The notes beneath the pieces were generated by a model. It was given only the letters and a program-made list of their open reading frames with translations, was not told where the DNA came from and searched no databases. From Tetradesmus obliquus (taxonomy: Eukaryota; Chlorophyta; Chlorophyceae; Sphaeropleales; Scenedesmaceae), in the NCBI GenBank assembly GCA_030272155.1, contig CP126204.1, forward strand, positions 1,231,501 through 1,295,500: a stretch of 64,000 nucleotides of DNA, given 5' to 3'. The position numbers and the translations under genes are program-made. Below are positions 11,101 through 23,400 of this stretch, one piece after another (the first letter of the stretch is position 1; each line of letters opens with the position of its first letter).

Positions 11101-14100
11101 CAGCCTGGGCACCTGCGCATTGGCAAGCTGGTGCAACAGTGACAGTTGTCATATGTTCAAGCTGCAGGCTGGAGTGCTGCTGGCTGGCGGGCGCCTTGCT
11201 GTGGGTGCGGCTCTCTGCTTGGGCACCTGCAGGGTGGAAAGCCGGTGTAACAGTTGGCGTGTGCCGGTGACCGATAGCATGTATCAGGAGGCATCAAATC
11301 AGGCGATACAGCATCACCAGCGGTGACGACTGATAGCACATATGCTGTGCGATGCAAGAGCTGTTGTAAGCGCAGAAGCAGTGTCCACAAGCGGCTCACC
11401 TGGCAGCCTGCACGCAGCAACATAATAAATGAACCACGGGCGCTCCAGCAGCATACCTATGCTGCAGCAGGCCCTAACAAGGACGTCAAACAGCGCAGGA
11501 GCAGCACACATATGCTGCAGTGCGCGTTGTTGATGATGATTCCAACACAGCACAAATGTGTGGCCGCACCTGGCAGCCTGTATGCAGCCACATAGTTCGC
11601 AATCCGTGGCCGCTCCAGCAGCACATCATTACCCCCAGGCAGCAGCAGCTCCTCAACATGCACAGACAGCAAGCAGGCTCCCAAACAATACTGCAAAACA
11701 CTTGCCTCACCTGGCAGCCTGTATGCAGCAACGTAGTTGGCAATCCGTGGCCGCTCCAGCAGCACATCATCACCCCCAGGCAGCAGCAGCTCCTCAACAT
11801 GCGCAGACAGCTGAGAGCCACTGAAATAAACATCTAGCTCACCTGGCAACCGGCTTAAGTTGGAACCTGCCGGAGCGGCCCAGCAGCACACCTCTGCTGC
11901 ACTACGCATTATCTGATTAATCTAACACTGTACAAATGTGTGGCCGCACCTGGCAGGCGGTATGCAGCAACGTAGTTTGCAATCCTGGGTCGCTCCAGCA
12001 GCACATCATCGCCCCCAGGCAGCAGCAGCTCCGCAACATGCACAGACAGCCGCGCCAGCTGGCCAGCAAAGCCCTCGGGCGGGGACGCCAGCAGAGGAGT
12101 AAGCGTGGGTGCCGCGGCTGGCAGGGCGGTTGCAAGCAGCTGCAGCAGCTGAGGGTGCCTGCAGGATGGTGAGGGGTGGCAGCGCAAGCCAGTGAGGAGA
12201 TGGTTGCAGTTATGGCACACGTGATAGTTTGCAGCAGGGTTTGCAGCAGCTGTAGTAAAGCCACAGTGGCCAGTTGCTGGGGTGGCAGCGCAAGACAACG
12301 AGGAATTCAGGTTGCAGTCAAGGCACCAGGTGCCTGTCGCTGAGTTTGGAGCAGCTACAGTGCAGCCAGGCACTTGCAAACTGTGTTTGGCCTCGCTGTG
12401 CGTCACTGCTGCCACTGCTGCCACTGCTGTTGTTTCAAATCAGCGGCTCACTTGTTCAAGGGGCAGTCTGCAGCAGGGCATGTGTCGGTTGGTGTGCCCC
12501 CGATGTGTGTGAACTGCAGCGCCACCTGCACCGCCCCGACTGGCTGCCCCAGCTGCGACTTGAGCACCAGCCAGCTGCGGATGCCCTGCGCAAACAAACA
12601 TATAATCCATCAAAATGCGGCCACAGCAGAGCACAGCATGCTTGGTGCAGCTGCCACATCAGATACAGACAAGCGGCCACAGCAGATCATGGTCGGTGAG
12701 GGTAGAGTCGCTGGCCAAATCCAAATCCAGTTGATAGCTAATGGAACAGGTGTTGCCAAATGAGCCTGTCATTGGCTCAAAAACGGGCTGTGTTCCCGTC
12801 GTGTAACACACACATTGTGAGGCCAGTGCTCCAGGCAGCTACGGAAGGCATCCTCAATTTTAGACCAGCCACAGCTGACAAGAGGGGCAGCATGAACAGC
12901 AGAGCACAGCACATGTTTGGTGCAGCAACCACAGCAGCAGAGCACAGCACGGCTGGTGAGGCCAGTAAGGACATCAGGCAGCTGCAACCGCAGGGCCCAT
13001 GCACAGCTGGCATGAGTGACGCTGCATCAGCACACACTGGACACGTTCTTAGAGTGTGCTAGATGAGCGGCGAATGCAAATTGCAACCAACAGCATCAAC
13101 CACACACAAACATCCAGACCGAGTCATGCCATTCGCGCACCTGCGGCCGTGTAAGCAGTGCCTGCAGCGGGCAGCTGCCACTTCCCAGCAGCACCTGCTG
13201 CTGCCCTGCCATCACATAGCTGCTGGAGTGCCCCCTGCTGAGTGCTGCCGCCACTGCCTGCGACCTGGGGCAGTGGTGCCATAGCTGCACGCTGCACTCA
13301 GCTGATGCCAGTGCAGCAAGGCTGCGGCCTGTGAGGGTGAGGGGCAGCAGCTGCTTGTGGTGAAACTGCGGGCAGAAGGTCTGGGCCTGCGCGCATGGTG
13401 CGGCAGCAGTGCAGAGTGTGTTACAGGGAGTGAACAGCAGTGTTTTCAGGCAAGCAGCTGCTACTCCAACACATAATGTTGGTGTCCAGGTGCGCCTGTA
13501 GTCCCTTGTGACGTGGGCAGTGGTGCCACAGCTGCACGCTGCACTCAGCTGAGGCCAGTGCAGCAAGGCTGGGGCCTGTGAGGGTGAGGGGCAGCAGCTG
13601 CTTGTGGTGGAATTGCGGGCAGAGCGTCTGGGCCTGCTAGTGAATGCGGCAGCAGCGGTACACATGAGCAGGGGGGGCATCAGCAGTGTTTGAGACATGT
13701 GGTGGAAGCGTGGGCAGAAGGTCTAGGCCTGCGCATATGGGTGTGGCAGCAGCAGGCACTGAAAACGTGAGTGAAATGGGGGGCAGACGTGAGGAGAGAC
13801 TGCAGAACAAGTGTGAGGGGCAGCAGCTGCCTGTGGTGGAACTGCGGGCAGAAGGCCTGGGCCTGCGGGTGGATGCGGCAGCAACAGGGGGATGTTTTTT
13901 TGCGGAGAAGTGATGTGAGGAGGGGAAGCAGTGTGGAGCTGCTGCCAACAGACAGTCCAGGGCAGTTGCGCGCAGGTAAATTGCAAATTGCGAACTTCCA
14001 CAGTGCGTATTCTACCAGATGAAGGCTTCTTATGCAGCTCAAGCAACAGCACTGCTCACACCAGCCGCCACAGCAACATGCCACCCACCTGAAAGGGCGT

Positions 14101-14271
14101 CTTTAAGGCCTGCACTGCCTGCACTTGCTCCCCGCTGCTGCTGCTGCTGCCGACGAGGGCTGCAGGCAGGCCCAGGGTAGCATATGGGTGGGGGCCCAGC
14201 TGCAGTGCTCGCCCCAGCAGGCCTGAGCCTCCCCCTAGGCAGTTCTCAGCGTCACGCACAGCAGCCTGCGC

Positions 14272-14307
<36 letters not shown>

Positions 14308-16406
14308 CCAACACCAGCACATGTCACACATGGGTGAGGCGAAGAAGCATTCTCAGCCAGCAGCACCAGAGCATGTCAGATCCTGAGACAGCTCCCAGAG
14401 GTGCAGCAGCAGCCTGGGCACAGCAATGCAGTGCATGCGGCACACAGCACAAAGCCATGTACAGCTTCAACAAAATGGGCAAGCAGTACTGGCCGCCCAA
14501 GGCAGCTATCAGGTTGCGTCTAACACTGCTACACCGCTGCACACATGCCAGAAGAGCGCCGACTGCAACCAGCCACACTCGCAACTTGACACACCATGTG
14601 CTAAGCTAGCAAACCATGCTGTGAAGCCAGCAGGCTCACCTGCAAGCCACACGCTCTGATGACCTCGACGCACAGCGCTGCTTGCATTGGCTGCGGCTCA
14701 GCTGCTGCAGCTGCTGCTGCTGGCACAGCCTGCTTTGCTGCAGCTGCTGCTGCTGGCACAGCCTGCTTTGCTGCAGCAGGCAGTGCTTGGTCAGAGGGAG
14801 CAGCACCAGGAGCACCAGCAGACTTTGACGCTGCCAGGGAGCTGGGATGAACGGCAGCAACCAGATCCTTCAGCTCACTGTTATCAGCTTCACTGCTGCT
14901 GCTGCTGCTGGCGCTGTCTCTTCTATAGGGAGAGGTGTCGCCGCCACCAGCAGCAGAGGGGTCAGCATCACCGCCTTCTGCAGGCTCATGCTGCTGGTCT
15001 GCTGCAGCACCAGCAATGCGATGCACTTCTGTATCATGATCTGGTCCAAAATGCCGCTGCTGCTGTGGCTGCAGCTCCTCTGCTTGCTCCTCCTCCTCCT
15101 GCTGCTGCTGGTGCTGCTGCTGCTCTTCCTCCTGATTCTGCACCTCATCGTCATCATCATCATCATCTTCATCCAAGCTGTAGCAGTTCTCGGCACAGTA
15201 GCTTACGGTGACCTGCAGCAGCACTGCCGTGCCCTGCTGCTGCACTGCTGCCTCGGCTGATCCTGGCTGCAGCTGCAGTGGCACCAGGAAGGTGTGGCTG
15301 GCTGGCCCAGCTTCTGCTGTGGCTGGGTGGTGCACCTGACTGAGCTGCACGACTTGCTGCAGCTGCAGCACGCCAGCAGCGATCAGGCTGTCACTGTCAT
15401 CTTGCCACTTGTTGTACACCTGGCATAGAAGCGGAGATGACATGCAGTTTGCAGAGATGCAGTGTGAGCAGCAAGCTGAAATTAAGCGCTAATGGCGGGT
15501 AACAGTGAGAGTGTTCTAGGCACAGTGTCTGTTAGTAACAGGCACCATGATGGTGTGGCTGGCAGGCCCTGCTTCTGCTGTGGCTGGGTGGTGCACCTGG
15601 CTGAGCGCTAGCACTTGCTGCAGCGGCAGCACGCCAGCGGCGATCAGGCTGTCGCTGTCATCTTGCCACTTGTTGTACACCTGGCATAAAAGCGAAGGTA
15701 ACAGGCAGTTTGCAGGGATGCAGTGTGAGCAGCACAGCTGAGCTCAGGAGCGCGTGCCGGAAGGGAGTAGGCGGCTGCTTGGGAAAATCAGTCAGCACCG
15801 CCACAGCAGCATTGCTGCTGAGCCCCTCATCATGCAGCAGGCCTGAAGATATCACACAGGCAGCTGGTACTTATAGCAGCGCACTGCAGCACTCAGCCTT
15901 GCGACTGTGTTTACACAGGCTTTACTGCCAAACCAGTCGCCTGCTGCTATGATCAGCCTGCCTGCTCACCTCAAAGCCCAGCTGCTGGTCTGCTGCTGCG
16001 CCGCTGCCATCATCAGCCAGGCAGTCTGCCAGGGACTGCCCAGGCGGCAGCAGCGCGGTGTGCTGCTGTCACCAAACCGGCTGACTCCTTGCACAGGTAG
16101 CTGCTGTTGCTAGCCCACCCAGCTCACCTCAAATTTCAGCTGCAGGCTACACATTGCAACAGTCGTCAGTTGTGCTGCTGTCATCAGATTGGCTAAACTT
16201 TTTGATCAGCCCATCAGCGATGCTCACCCCAAAGCCAAGCTGCTGCTCTGCTGCTGCGCCGCTGCCATCATCAGCCAGGCAGTCTGCCAGGGACTGCCCA
16301 GGCGGCAGCAGCACCGTGTGCTGCGCGTGCGCAGAGAACTCAGGGCGAGCTATCAGCTGCACCTCCTGAGTGAACAGTGGCTCCTCGCCTGCAGCAGCAG
16401 CAGCAG

Positions 16407-16441
<35 letters not shown>

Positions 16442-17006
16442 GCAGCAGCAGCAGCAGGGGTTGCATGCAGAGTACAGGGGTGGATGCAAAGTGCCAGCAC
16501 AAGGCACTCATGGGGCCAGAAGCAGCGAACAGAACGGAGCAGCACAACTCCTGTGTACATCCGCAGGGTGCTTTTTAGCCTGCTGCATGCATCCACATGC
16601 AATCCTGCCGTCAGAAATTGCTGGGCCAGACGCGCAGCGCTCTCACCAGGGAAGCAGTAGCGCATGAAGCGGCTCTCAGGCAGCTGCTGCCCACCCTGCT
16701 GCAGCTGCTGCGCATCAGGCAGGTGGCTCGCGCTGTGCACAGTGACCTCTATCACGTGCCGCACAGCTACCACGACTGCAGCACTTGCTGCTGCTGCTGC
16801 TGCTTGTTCGTCATCTAATGCGGCTGCATGCTCTGCTGCGAGCCCATCATCTTGCTGCTGCTGCTGCTGCTCTGCCAGGGTCACCCGCAGATCTATGCTG
16901 CCTGTGTGCTGGCCCCGCAGCACATCATACACAGGAAAGGTGCCGGATGCAAAGCAATGCTGCTCTGTCTCAACAGCTGAGCTGCTGCTGCTCGTGATCT
17001 GCACCA

Positions 17007-17038
<32 letters not shown>

Positions 17039-17384
17039 AGGGGCACCCGCACAATGCCAAGGAGCTCTCCTGAAGAGCTTGCTGTGGCCTGCACAGTGCT
17101 GCTGCTGCTGCTGCCCCACAGCTCCACAGCTAAGCACGGCTTGTCTGTAGCCAGCAGATGCCCTGCAAGACAGCTGGGGCCAGTGATCAATGCACTGCAG
17201 CTGCTGCTGCTGCCAGCAGCAGCACTGCCATCTGACTGAGGCGGCAGCAGGGATGCGGCATCCAAGCGGCAGCAGGTGTGGCCTGACGACTTAATCACAG
17301 CTGTCAAAGAGGCAGGCAATGCTGTCAAACCTTGGATGCTGTGCAGCTCGACCAGCAGCTGAGGACCTGTAGCAGCAGCCGCAT

Positions 17385-17415
<31 letters not shown>

Positions 17416-18004
17416 AGCAGGTGTTTGTTGGGCTGGCTGCTGCTCCACTGCGCCTCCAGCACGGGAGCCCGTTGCAGCTTGTGCAGGCTGGCCACTGCCA
17501 GCGGCAGCTGCTGGAGAAGCTGCTGCAGCTGCTGCAGCCGGCTGCTGCTGCTGCTGTTTCTTACGCCTTGGTGAAGCTGCGTTTTTCATCCTAGGCCTTG
17601 TTGAAACAAACAGCTCCTGCAGCAGCAGGTCCTCAAGCTCCTCTAGGTCCTCAAGCTCTGTTAGCTGGCTGCCACTGTAGCTGCTGCTGCTGCTGCTGCT
17701 GCTGCTGGCATCATCAGCATCACCACCTGCAAATGTATACTCCAGCTGCTCGCCGCCCATATCAAAGCCCTCTGAATCGTCAGGGGAACCTGCTGCAGCA
17801 GCTGCTGCAGCTGCTTGGCGTGGTGGCGGCGCTTGCAGGAGTGCTACTGCAGCAGGTGGCAGCTGCTGTCCCTGGCGTTGCTTAGGTGGGGACTTGACTG
17901 CAGCTGCTGCAGCTGCTGCTGATCCGCCTAATGGCCATGGCAGCCCTAGCACAGTGGTCCTGTTGGCAATGCTGCCATATGCATCTGCTGTTAACAAGCC
18001 AGGG

Positions 18005-18051
<47 letters not shown>

Positions 18052-19730
18052 AGTGCTTGCTGATCCAAAAGTCAGCTGCCTGGGCAACAGACTGGCCAGC
18101 TGCTGATGCTGCTGCCCTGCTGCAAAGCGCCAAGGCGACCTTGACAGCATGGACGGCGAGCGCGCTGCTGCTGCTGCTGCTGCTGAGAGGCCTGTGCCAC
18201 CAAGCAGTCCCAGGTGTCCTTGGGGCAGGGCTAGGCTGATGCCTCGCTGTGCTGCCTGGTCCATTGCCTGCTTCAGCTGCTCTGCTTTTGCCAGGAGGTC
18301 TTGCAGAGGGTCTGCTGCTGCTGCTGCCGCTGCCACTGCCACTCCTGCGCCAGGGTGCAACGTCATGGCGTTGGTTTCGCTGCCGTTGCCAGTGGGTTGC
18401 TGCTGCTGCTGCTGTTGATCGCTTGCTGGAGTGCTGTCTGCAGCAGCGCTCTGCATTTGCTTCTGGTCTGCTGCAATGCTGCTGTTGCGGCTGCCGGCAG
18501 GTGCCTGCTGACCAGTGTCGGAGCTGCTGCAATGACACCACACACAAGCAATCAGGTGTACAGTGAGCGCGAGGTGTGATGCATTGATTTAAGCAAGTCC
18601 TTTGCAGAAGCAGCGTAGCATCAACAGCGTGTCGATGGTCAGGTCAGCATTCCTGAATTGTGTGACAAAGAGTATGTGTAGACTGGTTGCAGGACTGCGG
18701 TTGCCACAGCAGTAGGGTGGGTGCTGACACATGCTACCTCCGTATAACTGTGCCTGTGAAATACAGACAAGGAGACTGCTGTCGTGTATCACCTGGTGTG
18801 TTGCGCAGGGTGCTGCGTAGCATTCTCCTTGCCTGCGCCAGCAGCAGCAGCTGCTGCTTTGCCTGCAGCTGCTGCTTTGCCTGCAGCTGCTGCCGCAGCT
18901 CCTTGCTGCTGCTGCTGCTGCTGCTGCTGCACTGCTGGCACTGGATACAGCGGCAGCTGCCTGTCAGTGGTTGCGAGGTGCTCATTCAGCTCAAAAGATG
19001 ACAGCAGCGCACTGTAGTGCACGCGCATGCTGACGGCTGCTGTTGCAAGCACCTGCCCATTGCTGCCTTTGAGTGGCACACTCGCCTCTACAGGCTTGGA
19101 CACATCCAGGCAGCTGACGTCTACGCTGATGGTGCCAACTGGCCTGCTGCTGGGGCACTCTTCTACTGTCAGCACTGCACAGCCCATGTCTTTCAGGTAA
19201 CGAGAAAGGTAGCGGGGGCCAGAAGTGAGGGGAAAGGCTGCGCCAGCGCCGCGTGTGGCGTGGAAGGGCACCACTGTGTCTGCTGATGCCCCCCACCAGC
19301 GCAGCCGCAGCTGCACCTGCAGGACAAATAGCAGATGATGGCGCAGGCGTTGAAGCAGGGATAGTGTGTCGTTAGGAAGCAGCCAACCTGCATGGATGCT
19401 TCCTGCTGTATGCTATGCCTGCAGCGCTGCTGCACACAGTCACTGAGCATTGCCTGGGCTGTCGTAAGTGCTGCAAAATGATGCTTTGGCTGCTACTGAC
19501 GTGCAAACGCCTGCTCTTCATGTACATGGTGCTTGTGGGGCGAGTATGGCAGCTTCCCGCCTGCTGTTGCGCATGCTGCTGCTGCTTGTGTGGCAAACCT
19601 GCTGTGGGGGTCTCCTGTAGTTCCATGCCAGCTCTACACATACGACCAGCTCGCCTCTGACCTCTCCAGGCACGTCTGGAGGGAGCGTCAGGCTGGCGAT
19701 CTTAACGTGAGGGGTGCTGGGGTCCTTCAT
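3375..19730 (-). CDS. C2CD3: C2CD3-like centriole protein, multiple C2 domains, about 3118 aa
   Basis: Exons, 5' to 3' on the minus strand: 19730-19599, 19316-18793, 18526-16228, 15419-14640, 14265-14089, 13386-13141, 12585-12452, 12158-11950, 10329-9013, 8317-8070, 7876-7676, 7224-6577, 6199-6130, 5960-5522, 5307-3375. Phases agree throughout and the sum is 9357 nt. The start (MKDPSTPHVK) leads into SLTLPPDVPGEVRGELVVCV and then LRLRWWGASADT, which match by recall the N-terminal C2 domain of animal C2CD3 (LPPLVEGQLR...VRVRWWGE). Further C2 pieces are ALCVEVIRACGLQ, AQTFCPQFHHKQLLPLTL, ERPRIANYVAAYRLPG, LSGTFAVVHPMCKNLGNTRV, CLYVTYKWHETG and HVLGSIEGWYNVADAADRP. C2CD3 acts in distal centriole and appendage assembly in animals; the same role here is inferred. 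The linkers are poly-Ala, poly-Gln and acidic. Exon 3 may hide an intron near 16600-16380, and the C-terminal exon is mostly disordered. Confidence 0.85.
7424..7769 (-). repeat. Duplicated 3' end of C2CD3 exon 11 with donor
   Basis: Bases 7674-7769 hold the end of exon 11, encoding MAALHVLGSIEGWYNVADAADRP..QIK, and its GTAGGT donor. They are repeated at 7424-7519, offset 250, with the same reading frame (..WYNVADVADRP..QIK) followed by GTCGGC. The downstream copy lies in the next intron. Confidence 0.9.
8131..8172 (-). repeat. CTG/CAG microsatellite encoding poly-Gln in C2CD3
   Basis: An uninterrupted run of about 13 CTG units on plus codes for a poly-Gln tract inside exon 10. It is one of many CAG-family tracts in this gene. 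Confidence 0.85.
8245..8805 (-). repeat. Four copies of C2CD3 exon 10 acceptor region
   Basis: Units starting near 8245, 8397, 8556 and 8711 each encode a version of GWQPCLYVTYKWHETG on the minus strand, preceded by an AG acceptor and intron sequence. The period is about 155. Only the most downstream copy (8317) continues into the full exon. The other three are truncated after about 20 codons and lie in the preceding intron. Confidence 0.9.
10250..11245 (-). repeat. Eight-copy array of a 3' splice site and exon start (C2CD3 exon 9)
   Basis: The sequence reading (minus) CTGCAG/GTGCCCAAGC, with the next ~75 exonic bases encoding AQAESRTHSKAPTSQQHSSL-like peptides, occurs eight times. Exon-like starts are near 10329, 10454, 10632, 10746, 10862, 10990, 11112 and 11226. 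Spacings are mostly 114-128. Several units retain a CTAAC-like branch point upstream of the acceptor. Only the copy at 10329 runs on into the long exon. Confidence 0.9.
11397..12057 (-). repeat. Multiple copies of C2CD3 exon 8 end and donor
   Basis: The segment encoding LSVHVAELLLPGGDDVLLE and then RPRIANYVAAYRLPG, plus its donor, is intact at 11946-12057. It is repeated at 11706-11825 and 11563-11680, and in degraded form at 11837-11880 and 11397-11460. The copies at 11563 and 11706 are still open in the same frame. The phase of their possible acceptors does not allow simple inclusion after exon 7. Confidence 0.85.
13271..13870 (-). repeat. Copies of C2CD3 exon 6 start and acceptor
   Basis: The real exon start (AQTFCPQFHHKQLLPLTL) at 13386 is copied at 13517-13636, offset 246. 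Shorter copies lie at 13811-13870 (FCPQFHHRQLLPLTL) and 13696-13740. The copies lie in the upstream intron and span the acceptor. Confidence 0.85.
15281..15737 (-). repeat. Duplicated start of C2CD3 exon 4 with acceptor
   Basis: Bases 15281-15475 and 15541-15737, offset 260, are near copies encoding VYNKWQDDSDSLIAAGVLQL after an ATGCCAG acceptor. They include intron sequence upstream of it. The copy at the higher coordinate lies in the preceding intron. Confidence 0.9.
15964..16318 (-). repeat. Duplicated end of C2CD3 exon 3 with donor
   Basis: Bases 16222-16318 (exon 3 end, LPPGQSLADCLADDGSG..LGFG, then GTGAGC) are copied at 15964-16060, offset 258, in the following intron. The copy keeps a GTGAGC donor. 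Confidence 0.9.
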
Positions 19731-20456
19731 TGTTGAGTCTGGACTGCAGGAACAGCAGTTCTGCTCTTGTGCGTGAGCCTGCTCACGATACAGAGAGGTC
19801 CACCAATTGAACGCATAATATCATCGTAGTTGCTTTGAACAGCATGTGATCGAATGGAGTGGGTGATCACCGGCATCGGCAACTCGACAGCAGCATTAGC
19901 AGGATCATGGCTGAAACACGTTGCCCATAAGTTCAAGACCATCACAGCGTAGGATTTCAGAAGATGGGTCGTCGAGAGACCTCTCAAGCTGGCAATTCAA
20001 ACCCTGCCAGTGTGTCACCATCCAAACTGGCAGCTCACCCGTGAATGCTTGAGTAATGTTTCACTGCGAAATCCATTTTTATTCAGCCCTGTAGTATGCA
20101 GTGTTTATGCACTTAAGGTGGCTTATGGGCTGCGTTTCTTCTACTGCAGTGTTCCGACGCAGCCAGGTTATCAACAAATTCGCTGAAAATACACTTTTTT
20201 AAGGAAAGTTGAGGGCTTTTGTGCTCCTGAAACGCGGTGAACAGGGCCTGTTTCGCCAAGCGGGTCAAGTGAAAGCCCGAGAGGAGGTACAAAGCGGACA
20301 CGTCCTTTGGGCGACCCTAGCAGTGCGTGAGATTGGTTCAATTGTTTCTGAGTCACCATAGACTTGGTTCAATCACGGCTCAGCAGCTTGGGCGCCAGCG
20401 TTACAGCAGCAGTAGCGAGACCGGCCTCTGAGGCAGAACAGTGGTGACCTCTCAAC
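19731..20456. promoter_or_regulatory. Shared divergent promoter region
   Basis: This 726-bp gap lies between the start codons of the C2CD3-like gene (minus) and the TFxP-repeat gene (plus). It is richer in A/T than its neighbours and free of CTG runs. I saw no convincing TATA box. A shared bidirectional promoter is an inference from the head-to-head arrangement. Confidence 0.4.
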
Positions 20457-23400
20457 ATGGCAGCCGTGGACGAGAGCTCAGGTACGGCAAGTCGCTTTCA
20501 AAGCTGAAAGGAGCAGCACATTCAGTGTCAGCAGCATAGTAGCTAGATTGCAAGCTGCCCTCAGCACACTGGCGCTGCGCAACCACTGACACCTCTGATG
20601 GCTTTCATACGCATGTGTCAACTGGCAGGCGGGGCCAGCATGGAGGAACATGAGATGCAACACGAGTATGAGGAGGAGCAGCACGAGCTCTCAGACAGTA
20701 TGGGCGGCAGCGCGGCTGGCCGCCAGCAGCCGCTGCTGCTGGTCACCACAGTGGACATTGGGGAGGGCAGGTCAGACCGCATTGAAGTGCGGCTGGGTGA
20801 TGTGCCCATGGACGTAGCGAGGGAGTTCGTCATCAAGCACGGCCTGCCTCCTGCAATCATCCCACGCCTGGCAGTGCACCTGGAGGACAACTTGGCTAAG
20901 GTGGCAGCGCAGAAGGCAGCAGCAGCGGTGAGTATCTGCGAGAGGCTTTTGCAGCTTCAGCGGTGAAGTGCAAGCATGAGCCGCAGCGGCAGTCTTACCA
21001 AGAGCAGCTGCTGGGGTGCAGTGCCAGGTGGCTGCAGGAGCATTTGGCACACAAAGCATGCAGCACATGCGTTTGCATGCGCTGGGTGACGACAGGCAAC
21101 TGTCGGTCAGGCTGCCACACTGGTGCTGCAGGCATGCAGAACTGCAGAAGCAGCTTGCTCTTTCGTCCAGCAGCTAGTATTCAAGCACAAACTGAGCAAT
21201 GCTTGCCCGTTCTTGCCCTTTTTATAACAATATACTTTGTTATCTACTGCTTGCAGCACGCTCGTGGCAAGATGGGAGGAAGCCAGTGCTCAGAGGATGA
21301 GTAAGTGGCGTATAGCAGTTGCCCAGCAGCAGCAGGGGCAGCAGGACAGCAGGATTGTTTGCTCTGCTTTTGGCGCTAGCATCAGCTCGTATGCATGCAT
21401 CCAGCTCTGCTGTGGCTACCTTCATCCGCACACACAATCCTCAAACAGAACCCCACCTATACACAGCACCGAACCCCATCAGCTGCTAGGCAATCTGCTC
21501 TGACATGCGCCCCGCACATGCTCCCTCCGCATGTGCACACGCCCGCGCCTGCCTGCTGTTGCTGTTCTTGCTGCTGCTCTGTTGCATTCCCACGCACACT
21601 GGCGCGGCTGGCAGCAGGCTTGCTGTGTTCCACCGGCTGTACGAGCAGGCCATAGCGCTGCGCTCCAAGCTGGACCAGAAGAGGGATGCAGTGAAGCAGG
21701 AGGAGATTGAGTCCATCCAGGTGGGTGGCGACTGCATGTTTGCTGTCGTGTTGCAGCTGTCTTGCTCAGCAACGTGCGCAACACCTGTGGTGGGAGGTGC
21801 ATGGAATAAGGGCGTCAGCAGCAGAGGCGTCAGCCACAGTTTTCGTTGCAGGTTCACCAACAGCTGCTGACCAGGCGGTCCCAACACCATAGCTTGCGAC
21901 TCCCAGGCATGACAGCAGTCCTGCAAGCAGGGCCGGTAGTTCACGGCTTGCCCAACGCTTCCTGCTCAGCTATGCACTCCATGCTGACCCGGCACATTGC
22001 GTGGTTGCCTCGTAACGTGCTTTCTGCCAGGCCAACAAGACCGCCATGTCCTGGATCAGCAGCGAGATGATGCGCGACCGCAGCAGCGGGCCCTTTGAGA
22101 ACTACGGCGAGATGCTGTACGCAGAGAGCCTGGAGGCGATGCAGCGCAAGAGGGAGAAGGTGGGTGCAGGCGGACCTACCTGCAGTTTGCAGGAGCAGCA
22201 GCAATTGCCCTGCCCGCTAATTGAGTCTGGGCAGAGCATGATACAACGGCTTGCATGGTAGCTTGCTAGTACATGGAATAATCTGATATGCACATCTCAC
22301 CATGCTGCTGCTGCTGTTGCTGCTGCAGGAGGAGCGCCGCAAGGCTGAGAAGCAGATTCAGGAGGTTGCTGGCGCCACGTTCAAGCCGGAGATCAGCCGC
22401 CTGGCGCAGAACCTGTGGTCGCCGCACGAGTGCACCACAGCACCAGCCTGGCAGCGGCTGAGCAAGGGTGAGTGACACGGCTCGCCGCCGCTTGCGCGTG
22501 TGCTTCTTCTGCAGCTGAGCACAGCATCATACACTGCAAGCAGCTGATCAAATGCTGTAGCGGCCGCGCTCAAACAGCTGCAGGTGAAGATTGCGGAGTT
22601 ATGGGTGTTGTGCTTATCGCTTGCAGCTCTGCGTTGTGTCGCTAAGCACAACCATTTCAGCATCAAAAACACAAAGGTATGGCGCACTTGCTCTGCTCAG
22701 CACCGCTGCCCGCTGCGCTGCTGTCCCTGCCAGCAGTCAAGATGACCAAGGCTCAGGAGCGCCTGGAGATGCTGCGGCGCGAGAAGGAGGCAGACGAGGT
22801 CAAGGAGTGCACCTTCAAGCCGCAGCTGAACAACCGCAGCGAGCGCCTCATGACGGAGCGCAGCCAGACGCTGCGCAGCCTCAACGTGTCGGCGCACCAG
22901 CAGCTGTACCAGGACGCAGTGCGCCGCCAGCAGAAGTGAGTGGCGGCTGGCTGGTGATAACGGCAGCAGAGTGCAGCGCGCAGCACGATTTACCGCAGCA
23001 GCAGCTGTGCTGAGCACCCAAGGGCTCGATTAACAGCACAGGCAGCTGGCTCTTCAATTGTTGTGCTGGCAGGAACACAGTGATGCGATGCCTTGCCACA
23101 CGGCTCACCACACTCCTTGAACAACTGTGCACTACACCAAGACTCATCTGCGTGCGCTGCTGCATTGCTTGCGGCACCTGTGCATGAGTGCAGGATGCAG
23201 GACTACCAGCACTGGTACCCCGAGGAGGTCACCTTCCAGCCGAAGCTGCACGAGTCCGCCATGAGCCGCGAGTTCCTGCGCAAGAGCTTGGGCCCCGAGG
23301 GCGCGGCCATGCTGGCGGCCAGCGGCGAGGAGCGCCACATGGCGCTGGTCAACAGGCTGTACGCGAGCTACGAGAAGGTGCGCGCAGCGGCTGTGTGTAT

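Noticed and set aside
20240-20400. Possible tRNA-like segment with GGTTCAAT boxes upstream of the TFxP gene
   Set aside because: No cloverleaf: acceptor arms do not pair and an anticodon stem could not be drawn.
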